64,000 nucleotides of DNA from Kofleriaceae bacterium (GTDB taxonomy: Bacteria; Myxococcota_A; Polyangia; Haliangiales; Haliangiaceae), in assembly GCA_024762925.1 (NCBI GenBank), contig JANTGM010000020.1:1-64000 (forward strand), in the 5' to 3' direction. The position numbers and the translations under genes were made by a program. The notes under the pieces were generated by a model. The model was not told where the DNA came from. It saw only the letters and a program-made list of their open reading frames with translations, and did not search any database. Of this stretch, positions 33,064 through 42,735 are shown piece by piece. Numbering within the stretch: the stretch's first letter is position 1; each line of letters starts with the position of its first letter.

Positions 33064-35700
33064 ATGACGCCCACAGCTACTACTCGGAAGGCCAAACCCA
33101 AGGCGAAGTCAGCTGGCAACAGCAAGGGGACGGGTTCGTCTTCAGGGCGAAAGAGGGGAGGAGCAAAGGCCCGGACCAAGGCCAAATCCACGGCTCCAAA
33201 GCCCAAGCCTAAGAACCGCAAGTCACACACCAAGGCGAACGCCAAGAAGAAGCAGAGTGGCAAGTCCAAGCGCCGCGGCGCATCGGGCGGAGGAACACGT
33301 GCACCGCGAACGCGTGGCCAGTGGGCACTCCTCATTGCCAAGTGGGGCACCATTGTTGGCTTCTTGTTGGCGGCGCTTGGCGCGGCCGGTCTCGCAGGCA
33401 TGTTCTGGTACTACGGCTCAGATCCAAAGCTGCCTCGGATTGCGAGCTTGCAGGACTACAAGCCAGCGCAGGTCAATCGAGTTGTCACATCTGATGGCAA
33501 ACTCATCGGAGAAATCTTTGAGAAGCGCCGTTCGCGGGTGACGTTCGATCAGTTGCCCGAGTCGCTAGTCAACGCCTTCGTTTCCGCCGAGGACAAAGGG
33601 TTTTGGAAGCACGAAGGAATCGACTACATCGGAATGCTCCGGGCGGCCATCGTCAATGTTCGAGAGGGCAAGAAGAAGCAAGGCGCTTCCACGATCACTC
33701 AGCAGGTTGTGAAGAACCTCCTGCTCACTCCTGAGAGGAGCTTTCGCCGAAAGTTTCAAGAGATTCTCTTAGCAAGGCGTCTTGAGAAAACGCTCTCAAA
33801 AGAAGAGATCCTCATGCTCTATGCGAATGAAATCTTCTTCGGGCATGGACGCTTTGGTGTTCAGGAAGCATCTCGCTACTACTTTGGCAAGGATGTTGGT
33901 GACCTCAACGTAGGAGAGTCGGCGCTACTTGCTGGGCTTCCAAAGGGACCAAACCGCTATTCGCCAAAGAAGCCAAAGAACCACGAGAGGGCCAAAGAGC
34001 GGCAAAGCTACGTGTTGCAGGAAATGATGCACAACGGCTACCTCACGCGTGAGGAAGCACAGCGCTGGATCGACGAGCCGATCGCTGTTGTCGCGGAAGC
34101 CAACCCCCAACTCGGTGCTGCACCAGAGTTTGTCGAGCTCGCCAAAGCGGAACTCTTGGCCTCTATCGGGGAAGAGGAACTCACCGAGTCTGGGGCTGAG
34201 GTGGTTGTTACTGCCGATCTCAAGGTGCAGGCTCTGGCTCGCAAGGCACTTCAAAAGAACCTTCGCAAGTATGATGAGCGCAAAGGCTACGGCCATCCCA
34301 TCAAGAAGCTTCGCGAAAACAAGATCGAGCTCGAACTTGTTCGTATGACCAAACACCTGCCCAAGAAGGGCCCAAAGAAAGGCAAGGTCTATCGCGCGAT
34401 CGTTCTCAAGGCGTACGATGCAGATGCGGAAATCACCGTCGACCTTGGTGGGTACAAGGCGGGTGTCCTGCTCAGTGGTGATTCTGAGGCTCGGTATAAT
34501 CCTGAGAAGAAATCTGCTTCGGAGCGTTTTCCGAGGGGCAGTGTTGTTCGCGTAATGTTGGGCAAAGCTGTTGAGGGCAACGAGAAGAAGTCCCCCAAGC
34601 ACAGCGAAAAGCAACTCGTACTAGCTCCAGGTCCCGAAGGCGCCGTTGTCATCATTGACCCCAAGACTCGCCGAGTGAGAGCACTCGTCGGCGGCTACGA
34701 TATGCGTCTGGCCGGCTTCGATCGCGCAACCATGGCAAAACGCCAGGCCGGCTCCACATTCAAGCCCTTTGTCTACGCCGCTGCAATCGATAGCGGTGAC
34801 TTCACCGCGGCGAGCATCGTGAATGATGCCCCAGAGGTTTATGATTTGTGGAAGCCAGAGAACTACAAAAAGGGCGCCTTTGCTGGGCCTGTGCGGCTAC
34901 GTCATGCGCTCAACAAGTCCATCAACACTGTGGCGATTCGCGTTTGTCACGATATTGGGCCTCAGCGGGTTCGGGACTTGGCACATGCCTTAGGCATTCA
35001 GAGTGATCTCCCGGATGGGCTTTCACTGGCGCTCGGTTCGGGCGAGGTAACACCACTCGAACTTACGAATGCATTTGCATCGATCGCAGCTGCTGGCCGC
35101 TACGCGCCACCGCTTTCCGTCGAATCGCTAGGAGGAGATGCACGGGTTGTTGGGGAAGGCACCGAGGCTATGCGTCCCGAAGTGGCTTACATCGTTCTCG
35201 ACATGATGCGCACCGTGATGACAAAAGGGACTGGTGCCAAAGCTGCGTCGCTGGGCATGGACCTAGCTGGCAAGACGGGCACCTCAAACAATGCACGCGA
35301 TGCTTGGTTTGTTGGTATGAGCCCCGACGTTGTGGTGGGCGTTTGGGTTGGTTTTGATGATTTTCGTCAGGAACTCGGATCCAAAGAGGGCGGTAGTCGC
35401 ACAGCCCTTCCCGTCTTCATCGACCTTATGAAGGAACTCGGATCCAAGTCGGCGCGCTTTCCGCGACCACCTGGCATTGAAGCTCTTCGCATCGATGAAA
35501 CCACAGGGCTGTTAGCAGCAGATGGAGCCATCGAAGGTAGCTATGAAGAAGTATTCTTAGAAGGCAGCGCACCGACTGAGGTTGCTCCGACCAAAGGCGA
35601 GGTTGGTGCAGACGATGCAATCCTCGATCAGTACGGTGACTTCGATGCTCCAGTCCCCAGCCTCGAGACGCCGCCTTCACCAGCGGCTGGGGCGCAATGA
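33064..35700 (+). CDS. Penicillin-binding protein 1A, bifunctional
   Basis: The protein has 878 residues. About 80 residues of Lys/Ala/Ser-rich cytosolic tail precede a membrane helix (about 95-118). The GT51 domain starts near 170 with EDKGFWKHEGIDYIG and has QGASTITQQVVKN. The transpeptidase domain shows SxxK as STFKPF (Ser563), SIN (about 618) and KTGT (about 737). Length and order match PBP1A. The highly basic tail is unusual and might bind nucleic acid or a partner. It begins the run 33064-36749 (ATGA overlap with the next gene). Confidence 0.95.
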   Translation: MTPTATTRKAKPKAKSAGNSKGTGSSSGRKRGGAKARTKAKSTAPKPKPKNRKSHTKANAKKKQSGKSKRRGASGGGTRAPRTRGQWALLIAKWGTIVGFLLAALGAAGLAGMFWYYGSDPKLPRIASLQDYKPAQVNRVVTSDGKLIGEIFEKRRSRVTFDQLPESLVNAFVSAEDKGFWKHEGIDYIGMLRAAIVNVREGKKKQGASTITQQVVKNLLLTPERSFRRKFQEILLARRLEKTLSKEEILMLYANEIFFGHGRFGVQEASRYYFGKDVGDLNVGESALLAGLPKGPNRYSPKKPKNHERAKERQSYVLQEMMHNGYLTREEAQRWIDEPIAVVAEANPQLGAAPEFVELAKAELLASIGEEELTESGAEVVVTADLKVQALARKALQKNLRKYDERKGYGHPIKKLRENKIELELVRMTKHLPKKGPKKGKVYRAIVLKAYDADAEITVDLGGYKAGVLLSGDSEARYNPEKKSASERFPRGSVVRVMLGKAVEGNEKKSPKHSEKQLVLAPGPEGAVVIIDPKTRRVRALVGGYDMRLAGFDRATMAKRQAGSTFKPFVYAAAIDSGDFTAASIVNDAPEVYDLWKPENYKKGAFAGPVRLRHALNKSINTVAIRVCHDIGPQRVRDLAHALGIQSDLPDGLSLALGSGEVTPLELTNAFASIAAAGRYAPPLSVESLGGDARVVGEGTEAMRPEVAYIVLDMMRTVMTKGTGAKAASLGMDLAGKTGTSNNARDAWFVGMSPDVVVGVWVGFDDFRQELGSKEGGSRTALPVFIDLMKELGSKSARFPRPPGIEALRIDETTGLLAADGAIEGSYEEVFLEGSAPTEVAPTKGEVGADDAILDQYGDFDAPVPSLETPPSPAAGAQ

Positions 35701-36749
35701 AACCGGTCTGTAGCGCACTGCTGCTTGCGTCTATGGCGTTGTTTTCGTCGCAAGCCATCGCTGCCGAACCCACCCCTCTGCAGCAGTGGTGGAAACGCTT
35801 GAACGCTGACATCAACGCGTTAGTCGAGCAACATCGATTGGTGCCGCCAACGCCTGTCACTGTTCGCTTTCGCGCTCGTCGCATTTGGTCTGGAGCGCTG
35901 TCTGGAGAACTCTTGGACCTGGGTGTCGCGGATTTGGGAAATGATGGTCAAGACGAACTCATTGCTCTCACGTCGGATTCGCTGCTCATTCTTTCTCGCC
36001 GACGAGGACTCATTGACGTTCGACAACAGGTGGCGTTGCCCATGACCGTTGCCGCGACTCGATCGCGCGACCCAATTGGAATGCTCTCGATCGAAGAGAC
36101 GAAGATGCGAGAGCTGGTGGGGGGCGGAACGAATGAGGTCTCGGTGCGAGCGCGCAGCAGTGAGCGCGGTGCGGGTGGAGTGTATTCTTGGCGGAGTGGC
36201 ACCTTGGAGCTGGATTCAGAATTTGTCGGATACCCGCTCTGTGACACAGGGCGAATCGAGGCGGAACCTGGACGCAATTACTTCCTTGGCAGCACCGCAA
36301 AGCCGTCGGTCGAGCCCCCGCTTGCGCCCAAGGTCCAGCTTGCTCGATGCAGTCGCGGGCTGCGAGACCCACTCGGGAACGATGTGCGCTATGTGAGCGA
36401 TGTGTCGGTGGCCGGGATACTTTCGGTTCGGTGTGAAGGCGGAGATGATGTCTGTAGCCAGGAGGTTACGAGATATTCTGATGTAGGGTATGCGCATCTT
36501 GTTAGCGACCTAGATAACGATGGTCATGCTGAAATCGTGACCACCAAGGCCTCCGCCCAAGGAGATGCAGACCGGGTGCAAGTTTTCTCGCACAGCACGG
36601 GGGAGAAGCGGTTGCTCTTTGAACGCGAGTTTGAACGAGGTATCGTCGCCCTCACCGCTGGCGACTTCGATGGGGATGGAGCCTTGGAGCTTCTGGCCGC
36701 GGAGCGTCAGGCGAAGGCGGGAAGGGTGAGCCTGTGGCTTCTCAACTGA
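35697..36749 (+). CDS. Secreted FG-GAP/VCBS-like repeat protein
   Basis: The protein has 350 residues with a signal peptide ending near AIAAEP. Three Asp-rich loops characteristic of FG-GAP/VCBS beta-propellers are visible: DLGNDGQDELIAL (about 78), DLDNDGHAEIVT (about 270) and DFDGDGALELLA (about 328). Four cysteines lie in the middle. Probably periplasmic or surface-exposed and calcium binding. It overlaps the PBP1A stop by ATGA, and its last 16 bases overlap the start of the solute-binding gene. Confidence 0.75.
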   Translation: MKPVCSALLLASMALFSSQAIAAEPTPLQQWWKRLNADINALVEQHRLVPPTPVTVRFRARRIWSGALSGELLDLGVADLGNDGQDELIALTSDSLLILSRRRGLIDVRQQVALPMTVAATRSRDPIGMLSIEETKMRELVGGGTNEVSVRARSSERGAGGVYSWRSGTLELDSEFVGYPLCDTGRIEAEPGRNYFLGSTAKPSVEPPLAPKVQLARCSRGLRDPLGNDVRYVSDVSVAGILSVRCEGGDDVCSQEVTRYSDVGYAHLVSDLDNDGHAEIVTTKASAQGDADRVQVFSHSTGEKRLLFEREFERGIVALTAGDFDGDGALELLAAERQAKAGRVSLWLLN

Positions 36750-38215
36750 CACAGCTCTTGCTCCCTCTGGTGCTCGCTTTGGTGCTTCCCCAGGCATCGG
36801 CCCATGCTGAGAGCCGTCCCACCTACGGGAAAACGCTGGTCGCATCACTCCTCGAAGAGCCGCTTGTGATCGATCCAGTTGCAGCTCGAAGCCACACTGA
36901 TATGACAGTCATATCGCTGCTGTTCGACACGTTGTACCGAGTCGAGCGAGGCAAAGTCGTTCCACACCTGGCCGCGGCAATGCCGGACACAAGCGATCCA
37001 CTCCAGGTGTCGATTGCCTTGCGTTCAGGCGTTAGGTTTCACGATGGCACATCGCTTCGCTCCCAAGATGTTGCATCGAGTTTGGAACGCGTGCGAAATA
37101 GCGACCTGGGATTTCTCTTAGAAGGCGTAAAGAGTATTGCAGTTGGTGACAATAACGACAGCCAATTCAATCGTGTTGTTCTTACGCTGCGAAAGGCGGA
37201 TTCTGGATTGGCGCGACGACTCGCCGATTTGCACACATCCATCGTAGCTCGAGGAAAAACTCCAACATGGCGTAGATTGGTTGGCAGTGGTGCTTGGCGG
37301 CTTGGTCAGCGCTCGGGTCGCAAGAACTCGCTGACCCTAAAGCCCTTTGAAGCCCACTTTGCTGGCAGAACGTACCTCGATTCGCTCGTGCTCAATTGGT
37401 ATGAGAGCGCCGCAGCTGAGGCGAGAAACTATGAGGCTGGCGGTTCTCACATCTCTGCACGCGGTGAGATTGCCTTCGCCGGTCACCGACCGAAATACGA
37501 AACCAAGAGCACCCAAGGCGACATTGGGGCTCTGTCCTACTTGGGATTTGGAACAGCGTCGCCCATCACCAAGGAAAGCGCGTTTCGCCGAGCTGTCTCC
37601 CTGGCAATGGGCCGGTCGGGCATGAGCCAAATTGGCAGTGGTGAAGAGGTCACTCCAACGACCAGTGTTCTCCTTCCCCGCCGTCCTCCGCGACCGTTCG
37701 CCTTGAAGGCCAACCCCAGGGCTGCCACCGATCTCTTGAAGTCGCTGAGCAGTCGATACCCAGCAGTCGAGGCAAAGACGCTCACCTTGCAGCTCATCGT
37801 CAATAGTTCACGCCCCGACGATGCCGTTATCGCTGCGCGAGTGGCAGCTGGACTCTACGTACTTGGTATCACTACACGCATCGTTTCGCTTACCGCTGAT
37901 GTCTTTGCTCGACGTGTCCGCGCAGGGGACTGCGACTTGTACCTTGGGCAGCTTGCTGCCAGCGGCTCTCCTGGCCTCGCTCGGCTGCGAAAGGCCTTTG
38001 TGATTGGTGGCCAGGTGAAGACAGCACAAAAACTCTTTGGGCAAAGTCGAGCAAGCATGGAACGACAATTTGCGGCGACACTTCCCATCGTTCCGCTCTT
38101 TCGCAGAAGTCTGCGATTGCACATTCGAAGCGATGTGAATGGGGTTGACTTCGAGGCTACAAGGACCATCGACTATCCTGGTGTCTTCTTCTTCGGCGAG
38201 CCCGTTAAGAATTAG
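36734..38215 (+). CDS. Family 5 solute-binding protein (peptide/nickel type)
   Basis: The protein has 493 residues from a GTG at 36734 (AAGGGTGAG just before it), with a signal peptide ending near ASAHAES. Recognisable SBP_bac_5 features: LLFDTLYRVERGKVVPHLAA, then SIALRSGVRFHDGTSLRSQD and RRAVSLAMGR. These proteins bind peptides or metals in the periplasm for ABC importers; no permease or ATPase genes are nearby. The next gene is a membrane histidine kinase, so it may feed signal sensing. The stop codon TAG is the left tip of MITE copy C. Confidence 0.85.
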   Translation: MASQLTQLLLPLVLALVLPQASAHAESRPTYGKTLVASLLEEPLVIDPVAARSHTDMTVISLLFDTLYRVERGKVVPHLAAAMPDTSDPLQVSIALRSGVRFHDGTSLRSQDVASSLERVRNSDLGFLLEGVKSIAVGDNNDSQFNRVVLTLRKADSGLARRLADLHTSIVARGKTPTWRRLVGSGAWRLGQRSGRKNSLTLKPFEAHFAGRTYLDSLVLNWYESAAAEARNYEAGGSHISARGEIAFAGHRPKYETKSTQGDIGALSYLGFGTASPITKESAFRRAVSLAMGRSGMSQIGSGEEVTPTTSVLLPRRPPRPFALKANPRAATDLLKSLSSRYPAVEAKTLTLQLIVNSSRPDDAVIAARVAAGLYVLGITTRIVSLTADVFARRVRAGDCDLYLGQLAASGSPGLARLRKAFVIGGQVKTAQKLFGQSRASMERQFAATLPIVPLFRRSLRLHIRSDVNGVDFEATRTIDYPGVFFFGEPVKN

Positions 38216-38372
38216 TGTGCATTTCACTGACATTGCTTCGTGCTCGTTGGTTGTCAAGCTCGTCGTCCAGCGTTGCGGCAGTCTCTGCGCCCAGCCTGTT
38301 CCCGCTTCGTGCCTCGGTAGGAACCACGATACCTGCGCGAGATTCGCACCAACTCCAATGGAACGGACACTA
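38213..38372. mobile_element. MITE-like element, copy C (degenerate interior)
   Basis: The ends are TAGTGTGC on the left and GGACACTA on the right, flanked by a TA duplication as expected for IS630/Tc1-type insertions. The interior is diverged from copies A and B but keeps CTTCGTGCCT and nearby GAAC blocks. The left TA lies in the TAG stop of the solute-binding gene. The right end is two bases from the ATG of the histidine kinase gene. Removing one TA plus the element restores stop, one base, ATG. Confidence 0.75.
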
Positions 38373-38374
38373 GA

Positions 38375-40126
38375 ATGAAGCTTCGTGGACGGTTTACTCT
38401 CTGGTTTGGCCTTGCGGCTCTTGTTCCCATTACCGCCGCTGCGTTGGTGACAAGGTCAATTGTCTCCGGAGCCCTGCGCGATGATGCGGAGCGTGGGCGC
38501 GCTGTGAGTACCAAGGAGATGCAGCGAGTTCTCTCGGTGCTGGAAGACGACGTGAAGAGTCGAGTCGCAGGATTGGCAACGTCGGAGGGTGGCTATGCGG
38601 GAGGCACACTTCTCGAGCTACAAACTCACGAGGGGGTACTGCCAAGTGAGTCGCGCAAGCGGCTGAGTGACTCGGGAGGGCCGCTTATGCGCCAGCTCTC
38701 ATTGGACCTCCTGTACCTGCTCGACCACAACGATCGCGTGCTTGACGCACCACACTATGTGCCGGCGCTTGGCGAAAAGGCCGAAGACCTGGGCACAGCA
38801 GCGCGCGAGAACGATGGCAAGCCGTATTACGCGATGGAGACGCTGTTGGAGCCCGATGGGATTAAGAGCGTGCTGGTGCTTGAGGCGGCGAGAACCTTGC
38901 AACAAAAAGGGTATGCAGTATCGGTTGTGGGAGCGAGGCGAATTGAAGCGGAACTCTTTACCTCGGTTCGCAAGTTAGAGGGAGTGCGACTCCGGGTTGT
39001 TGGTCCCCGAGGCAACGAGATCATCGCTCCTGAGGGCGCGTGGAGCGAGAAATCAGAACGATTCTCATTCCCTCTCCTTGGGCGGGACGGCAAGGAGATT
39101 GCGCGGGTAGAGATGAGCATCGTCAACGAGGCTCTTCCTGCGGTCTTGGAAAAGGTGACGCTGTATTCGGCTGCTCTTGCCCTTGCTGCACTATTGCTCA
39201 CACTACTTTTGGGGTTCTTAGTAGCGAAGCGTATTACTCGCGACCTGGACTTCCTGGTCGATGGTGCACACGCGGTTGCGAGGGGCGAGCTCGACCACCA
39301 AGTACAGACGCGAAGTGATGATGAGGTTGGAGAAGTGGCGGAGGCGCTTAATACAATGATGGTGGAGCTTGCCGATTCGAAGGAGCGTCTCATGATGGCC
39401 GAGCGAGTTGCTGCCTGGCAGGAGATTGCCCGTCGCCTGGCCCACGAAATCAAGAATCCGCTAACGCCGATTCAGATGTCGATGGAGACGCTGCGCAAGA
39501 CCTATCAGAAGAAGCATCCTTCCTTTGACGAGATCTTCGAGGAGTCTACCGCAACGGTGCTTGAAGAAGCCGGTCGACTCAAGCGGATTGTGGCGGAGTT
39601 TTCTGAGTTCGCCCGGATGCCAAAGCCCAACAAGGTATCACTCGATGTGGGCGCACTCATTACCGCACAGCTTTCGCTATACGCGGGCAGTGCAAGAATA
39701 GAAAAACACTTAGCTGACACTCTTCCGCAAATTCAGGGTGACAAAGACACACTCAGCCAGCTAATTCTAAATCTGATTGAGAACGCGCGCGATGCGACCA
39801 GAGACGTGCCTGAAGGAGCTGTTGGAGTGACAACGGAGGTCTCTCGAGAGGGGCGGGCTGTGGCCATTCATGTTGATGACAACGGCCCAGGTGTGTCCGG
39901 GGAGGCCCGTGACAAGCTCTTCACTCCCTACTACACGACAAAGCACGCCCACGGTGGAACCGGGCTTGGCTTGGCGATTGCCCATCGCATCGTCTCAGAT
40001 CATCATGGAAAGATCAGCGTGGGCCAGAGCCCCATGGGGGGCGCGCGCTTTAGTGTCGAGCTGCCGATTGTTGGCGAAGACAGCGTGCCTGCGGGCATGA
40101 GTGCGTCGATGAAACGCTTCCGCTAG
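38375..40126 (+). CDS. NtrY-like membrane histidine kinase
   Basis: The protein has 583 residues. A first membrane helix lies at about 7-27 and a second at about 260-285, with a 230-residue extracytoplasmic sensor between. HAMP (RITRDLDFLVDGAHAVARGE) leads to the HisKA box RRLAHEIKNPLTPIQMS (His near 356). The ATP-binding N box (LILNLIENARDATR) and G boxes (DDNGPGVSG, HGGTGLGLAIAH) are complete. The linker FAEFARMPKP-type segment resembles NtrY. No response regulator is adjacent. Its start is two bases from MITE copy C. Confidence 0.92.
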   Translation: MKLRGRFTLWFGLAALVPITAAALVTRSIVSGALRDDAERGRAVSTKEMQRVLSVLEDDVKSRVAGLATSEGGYAGGTLLELQTHEGVLPSESRKRLSDSGGPLMRQLSLDLLYLLDHNDRVLDAPHYVPALGEKAEDLGTAARENDGKPYYAMETLLEPDGIKSVLVLEAARTLQQKGYAVSVVGARRIEAELFTSVRKLEGVRLRVVGPRGNEIIAPEGAWSEKSERFSFPLLGRDGKEIARVEMSIVNEALPAVLEKVTLYSAALALAALLLTLLLGFLVAKRITRDLDFLVDGAHAVARGELDHQVQTRSDDEVGEVAEALNTMMVELADSKERLMMAERVAAWQEIARRLAHEIKNPLTPIQMSMETLRKTYQKKHPSFDEIFEESTATVLEEAGRLKRIVAEFSEFARMPKPNKVSLDVGALITAQLSLYAGSARIEKHLADTLPQIQGDKDTLSQLILNLIENARDATRDVPEGAVGVTTEVSREGRAVAIHVDDNGPGVSGEARDKLFTPYYTTKHAHGGTGLGLAIAHRIVSDHHGKISVGQSPMGGARFSVELPIVGEDSVPAGMSASMKRFR

Positions 40127-41232
40127 ATAGCGTTGCCGGCTTCACTTCCACGCATCTTCATGACTGTGTAGTGCGTGACTAGCAAGATGCTCGCGACAGC
40201 AAACGCACCGAGCATGATGCTGAGCGATATGCGACGCATGTTGAAGATGAGAAGCAGTGCAGTGCCTGTGATGTTGGCGTCCCGTCGAATGAAGTAGCCG
40301 ATGATGTTCACCGCCTTGCCAAAGAAGCCGTCGGGGCCGTCTGTAGTGCTGGCAGAGGCTGTTCCGAAGAACCACGGGAACTGCGCTGTATCGATGGGAA
40401 GCCTGCGGCGATGAAGATCTGCGTACATTGGCGCAAGAGTCATGATTGCCACCGCAGCTCCGGCAAAGCCAAGAAACATCCAGTAGTCACCATAGCCGTC
40501 CCTCGCAAGGCCTATCCCCAGACCGGTGATGAGCGAGACGGTGGAAAACTCGTCAACCATGCTGTCGAGCCACTCGCCGATCTTGGAACTCTGCAACCGC
40601 ATCCGAGCAAGTTCACCATCGATGCAATCGAGGACCCCCCCGAACCAATATAGGATTCCAGCGAGAGCCACATAGCTAGCCCCCCCAATGCCTGCACAAA
40701 TCGCTGCGCCGATACCGCAAGCTAAGGCCGATAGCGTGGCTTGGTTGGGACTCACTGATGTATTGAGAAGGAGCCGGGTGAACACGCGGGCCAACGGGCG
40801 CATGACGTAATAGGCAATCACTCCATCAAGCTCAACCGACTTGCGAATCTGCGCGTAGAGAAATGCTTCGGCGCGCCCCACATCGGCCGCTTCCTTCAGT
40901 GAAAAGTCTGGAGTTGGCGCCGATGAGGGCGCCAGTGCGCTAAGAGTATCTCGCAAGTAGATTGCTGGGCCGATCAGAAGGACTTCGTGGTCTCTGGCTG
41001 GTGCTTCACTGCGCACGAATTCTGTCTGAAAGCCCGCGGGTGCCGGAGCCTGAGCGAAGAGCGCTTGAACCGCAGCGCGCTCATGCTCGTTGTCGATGAC
41101 AAAACGCAAGCCTGCCCAGCCCACTCGCGATGCTGTTCGCGCATGGCGGAGCGCCAGAGTGGTTCCGCCAACCATCGTGGTGAGCGAGAGGTCCCCTTGG
41201 GAATACTCAATTCGTGCCCAGGTCTCGCTCAT
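40123..41232 (-). CDS. CDP-alcohol phosphatidyltransferase with N-terminal extension
   Basis: The protein has 369 residues. The diagnostic motif D-x2-DG-x2-AR-x8-G-x3-D-x3-D is intact (DCIDGELARMRLQSSKIGEW, then LDSMVDEF) at about 205-232, with several flanking membrane helices. The N-terminal 110 residues are soluble and might be a reduced nucleotidyltransferase, as in the bifunctional enzymes that make di-myo-inositol phosphate, but no catalytic motif remains. It should transfer an alcohol phosphate from a CDP-linked donor. It shares a palindromic CTAG stop with the histidine kinase gene. Confidence 0.85.
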   Translation of the reverse strand: MSETWARIEYSQGDLSLTTMVGGTTLALRHARTASRVGWAGLRFVIDNEHERAAVQALFAQAPAPAGFQTEFVRSEAPARDHEVLLIGPAIYLRDTLSALAPSSAPTPDFSLKEAADVGRAEAFLYAQIRKSVELDGVIAYYVMRPLARVFTRLLLNTSVSPNQATLSALACGIGAAICAGIGGASYVALAGILYWFGGVLDCIDGELARMRLQSSKIGEWLDSMVDEFSTVSLITGLGIGLARDGYGDYWMFLGFAGAAVAIMTLAPMYADLHRRRLPIDTAQFPWFFGTASASTTDGPDGFFGKAVNIIGYFIRRDANITGTALLLIFNMRRISLSIMLGAFAVASILLVTHYTVMKMRGSEAGNAI

Positions 41233-41244
41233 GATCGACTTTGC

Positions 41245-41808
41245 CTAACCGTCGAAGGCAGCACCGATGGCGTTGAGAACAGTCTTCTCGGTGCTCGATA
41301 CGGTGCCCATGCCAAGGTAGCCGCCGGCGGCACTTGCGACGTCGTGAGCAAGTCCGAGAATGCTCTCTTTGAGTGCTGTCATTTCACTCTCGCTAACGTG
41401 ATCGTGAAGTGCTTCAACGTAGCCAGCCCACGCAGTGAACAGGTCATCGTTTGGAGCAGAGGAAAGCCACGCTTCAAGCAGCTCGTGGCTGTGGCAGGCG
41501 TGTGTGACGCCCTGTGCTTTGGCAGCCTTTAGGATCGCAGCACGCTCTTTCTCATCTACCGAACCATCTGCCCACGCAACTTGAACCAATGGCACCAAAG
41601 CGAGAGCTGAGACATCATGCGCTCCAACTTCGAGTCTTGTCAGGGTGTCGAGAACAACGGCGTCTTCAATTCCGCAAACCGAGGCGAGTTCTTCGCGGTT
41701 CTTCTTGGCGGCGAGCGTTTCGCGGAGGTGAGAAATCTGTCTTGCCTCTTCTTTTTTGAAGAAGCTGTCTTCGAGAGCCTGGCGGCGTGTTGAGAGTGAA
41801 TTGGGCAC
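41245..41808 (-). CDS. TerB-like protein
   Basis: The protein has 187 residues from a GTG at 41808 preceded by AAGGAG. The N-terminal 60 residues are a charged coil; the rest is a TerB-like seven-helix bundle (VPLVQVAWADGSVDEKERAA, the typical acidic ADGxVxxxE motif, and HDHVSESEMTALKESILGLA). TerB domains occur in tellurite-resistance and general stress proteins. It ends 12 bases before the CDP-alcohol transferase, which suggests co-transcription. Confidence 0.8.
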   Translation of the reverse strand: MPNSLSTRRQALEDSFFKKEEARQISHLRETLAAKKNREELASVCGIEDAVVLDTLTRLEVGAHDVSALALVPLVQVAWADGSVDEKERAAILKAAKAQGVTHACHSHELLEAWLSSAPNDDLFTAWAGYVEALHDHVSESEMTALKESILGLAHDVASAAGGYLGMGTVSSTEKTVLNAIGAAFDG

Positions 41809-41971
41809 GAGGTACTCCTTTTGGGGCTACAGGCGGAAATCGCCAATGCGATGTTGGCCGCATCCTACAGCGGTGTTGCGGCCAGGTCATGTCCGTGAGG
41901 CGTATTCAGCACAGTCATGAAACTACAGGCAAATTTTGGATGAATCGCTGTTTTGGCATCCACAAGGTAGA

Positions 41972-42730
41972 ATGGTGAGAGTGAGTGCGATCGGAGCTGA
42001 GCGCGAAATCTGGCAAGAGCGTACCGGGGCGTTCTACCCACTAGTGGTAGCCACACAGGCGCAGACACGTCTGCCCCTCACGGGACGCCTGATACCAACC
42101 GAGGAAGATCTGCAGACCTCGTTGTGTTGGCTGCCGGTCATTGGCTTGGCGCTTGGCGTGTTTTGGGCGTTTGTGGCAGCTGCCTGCTTCGAGATCGGTC
42201 TCTCCCAATTGGTGACTGCGGTGATCGTTGTGATTGCCATGGTCGCGACGGGGGGCCTCTGCTTTGAGCGAGCCCTGGCTCGAACAACATCGACGGCTCT
42301 TGGCCGCTGGCGGCGCGCAGCAGGTCAGGGGGAGGATGGCGATGATGCGTTGCTCACAACCGTGGCCGTCATTAGCCTGTCCATCGCAATGCGAGCTGCA
42401 GCAGTTGCTTCTGTTGCGTCGAGCGAGATGACCGCTGGGCTCATTGCGGCCGCTGTGCTCAGTCGCTGGGTGCTCTCCCTCGGTCCATTTGTTCGTTCGC
42501 TGAGAAGTTCGGATAGCGAGATGCGCGCACTGCTGCGTTATGTATCGATTGCTGCCAGTGTTGCCATTGTGATGGCACTTAGTCAGGGCGTATCGGGGTT
42601 GGTTTTGATGATTCTAAGCGGTGGCGCTATGTTCCTCTTGTCGCGGAAGTCGGTTGAGGCTTCTAAGAGTATTTCTAGTGCTATGGGGCTCGCGCTCTTG
42701 GTGGTCGTCTTGACGTTGCTCTGCCAGTAG
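41972..42730 (+). CDS. CobS-like membrane protein lacking active-site motif
   Basis: The protein has 252 residues from the ATG at 41972 (AAGG nearby). It has an opening like cobalamin synthase (TQAQTRLPLTGR, then LCWLPVIGLALGVFWAFVAA) and about six membrane helices. The catalytic stretch of CobS, with its DGLAD-type aspartates, should follow but is replaced by CFERALARTTSTALGRWRRA. Enzyme activity as adenosylcobinamide-GDP ribazoletransferase is therefore doubtful. No other cobalamin gene is present. An orphan divergent paralogue is the best description. Confidence 0.6.
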   Translation: MVRVSAIGAEREIWQERTGAFYPLVVATQAQTRLPLTGRLIPTEEDLQTSLCWLPVIGLALGVFWAFVAAACFEIGLSQLVTAVIVVIAMVATGGLCFERALARTTSTALGRWRRAAGQGEDGDDALLTTVAVISLSIAMRAAAVASVASSEMTAGLIAAAVLSRWVLSLGPFVRSLRSSDSEMRALLRYVSIAASVAIVMALSQGVSGLVLMILSGGAMFLLSRKSVEASKSISSAMGLALLVVVLTLLCQ

Positions 42731-42735
42731 CCGCA

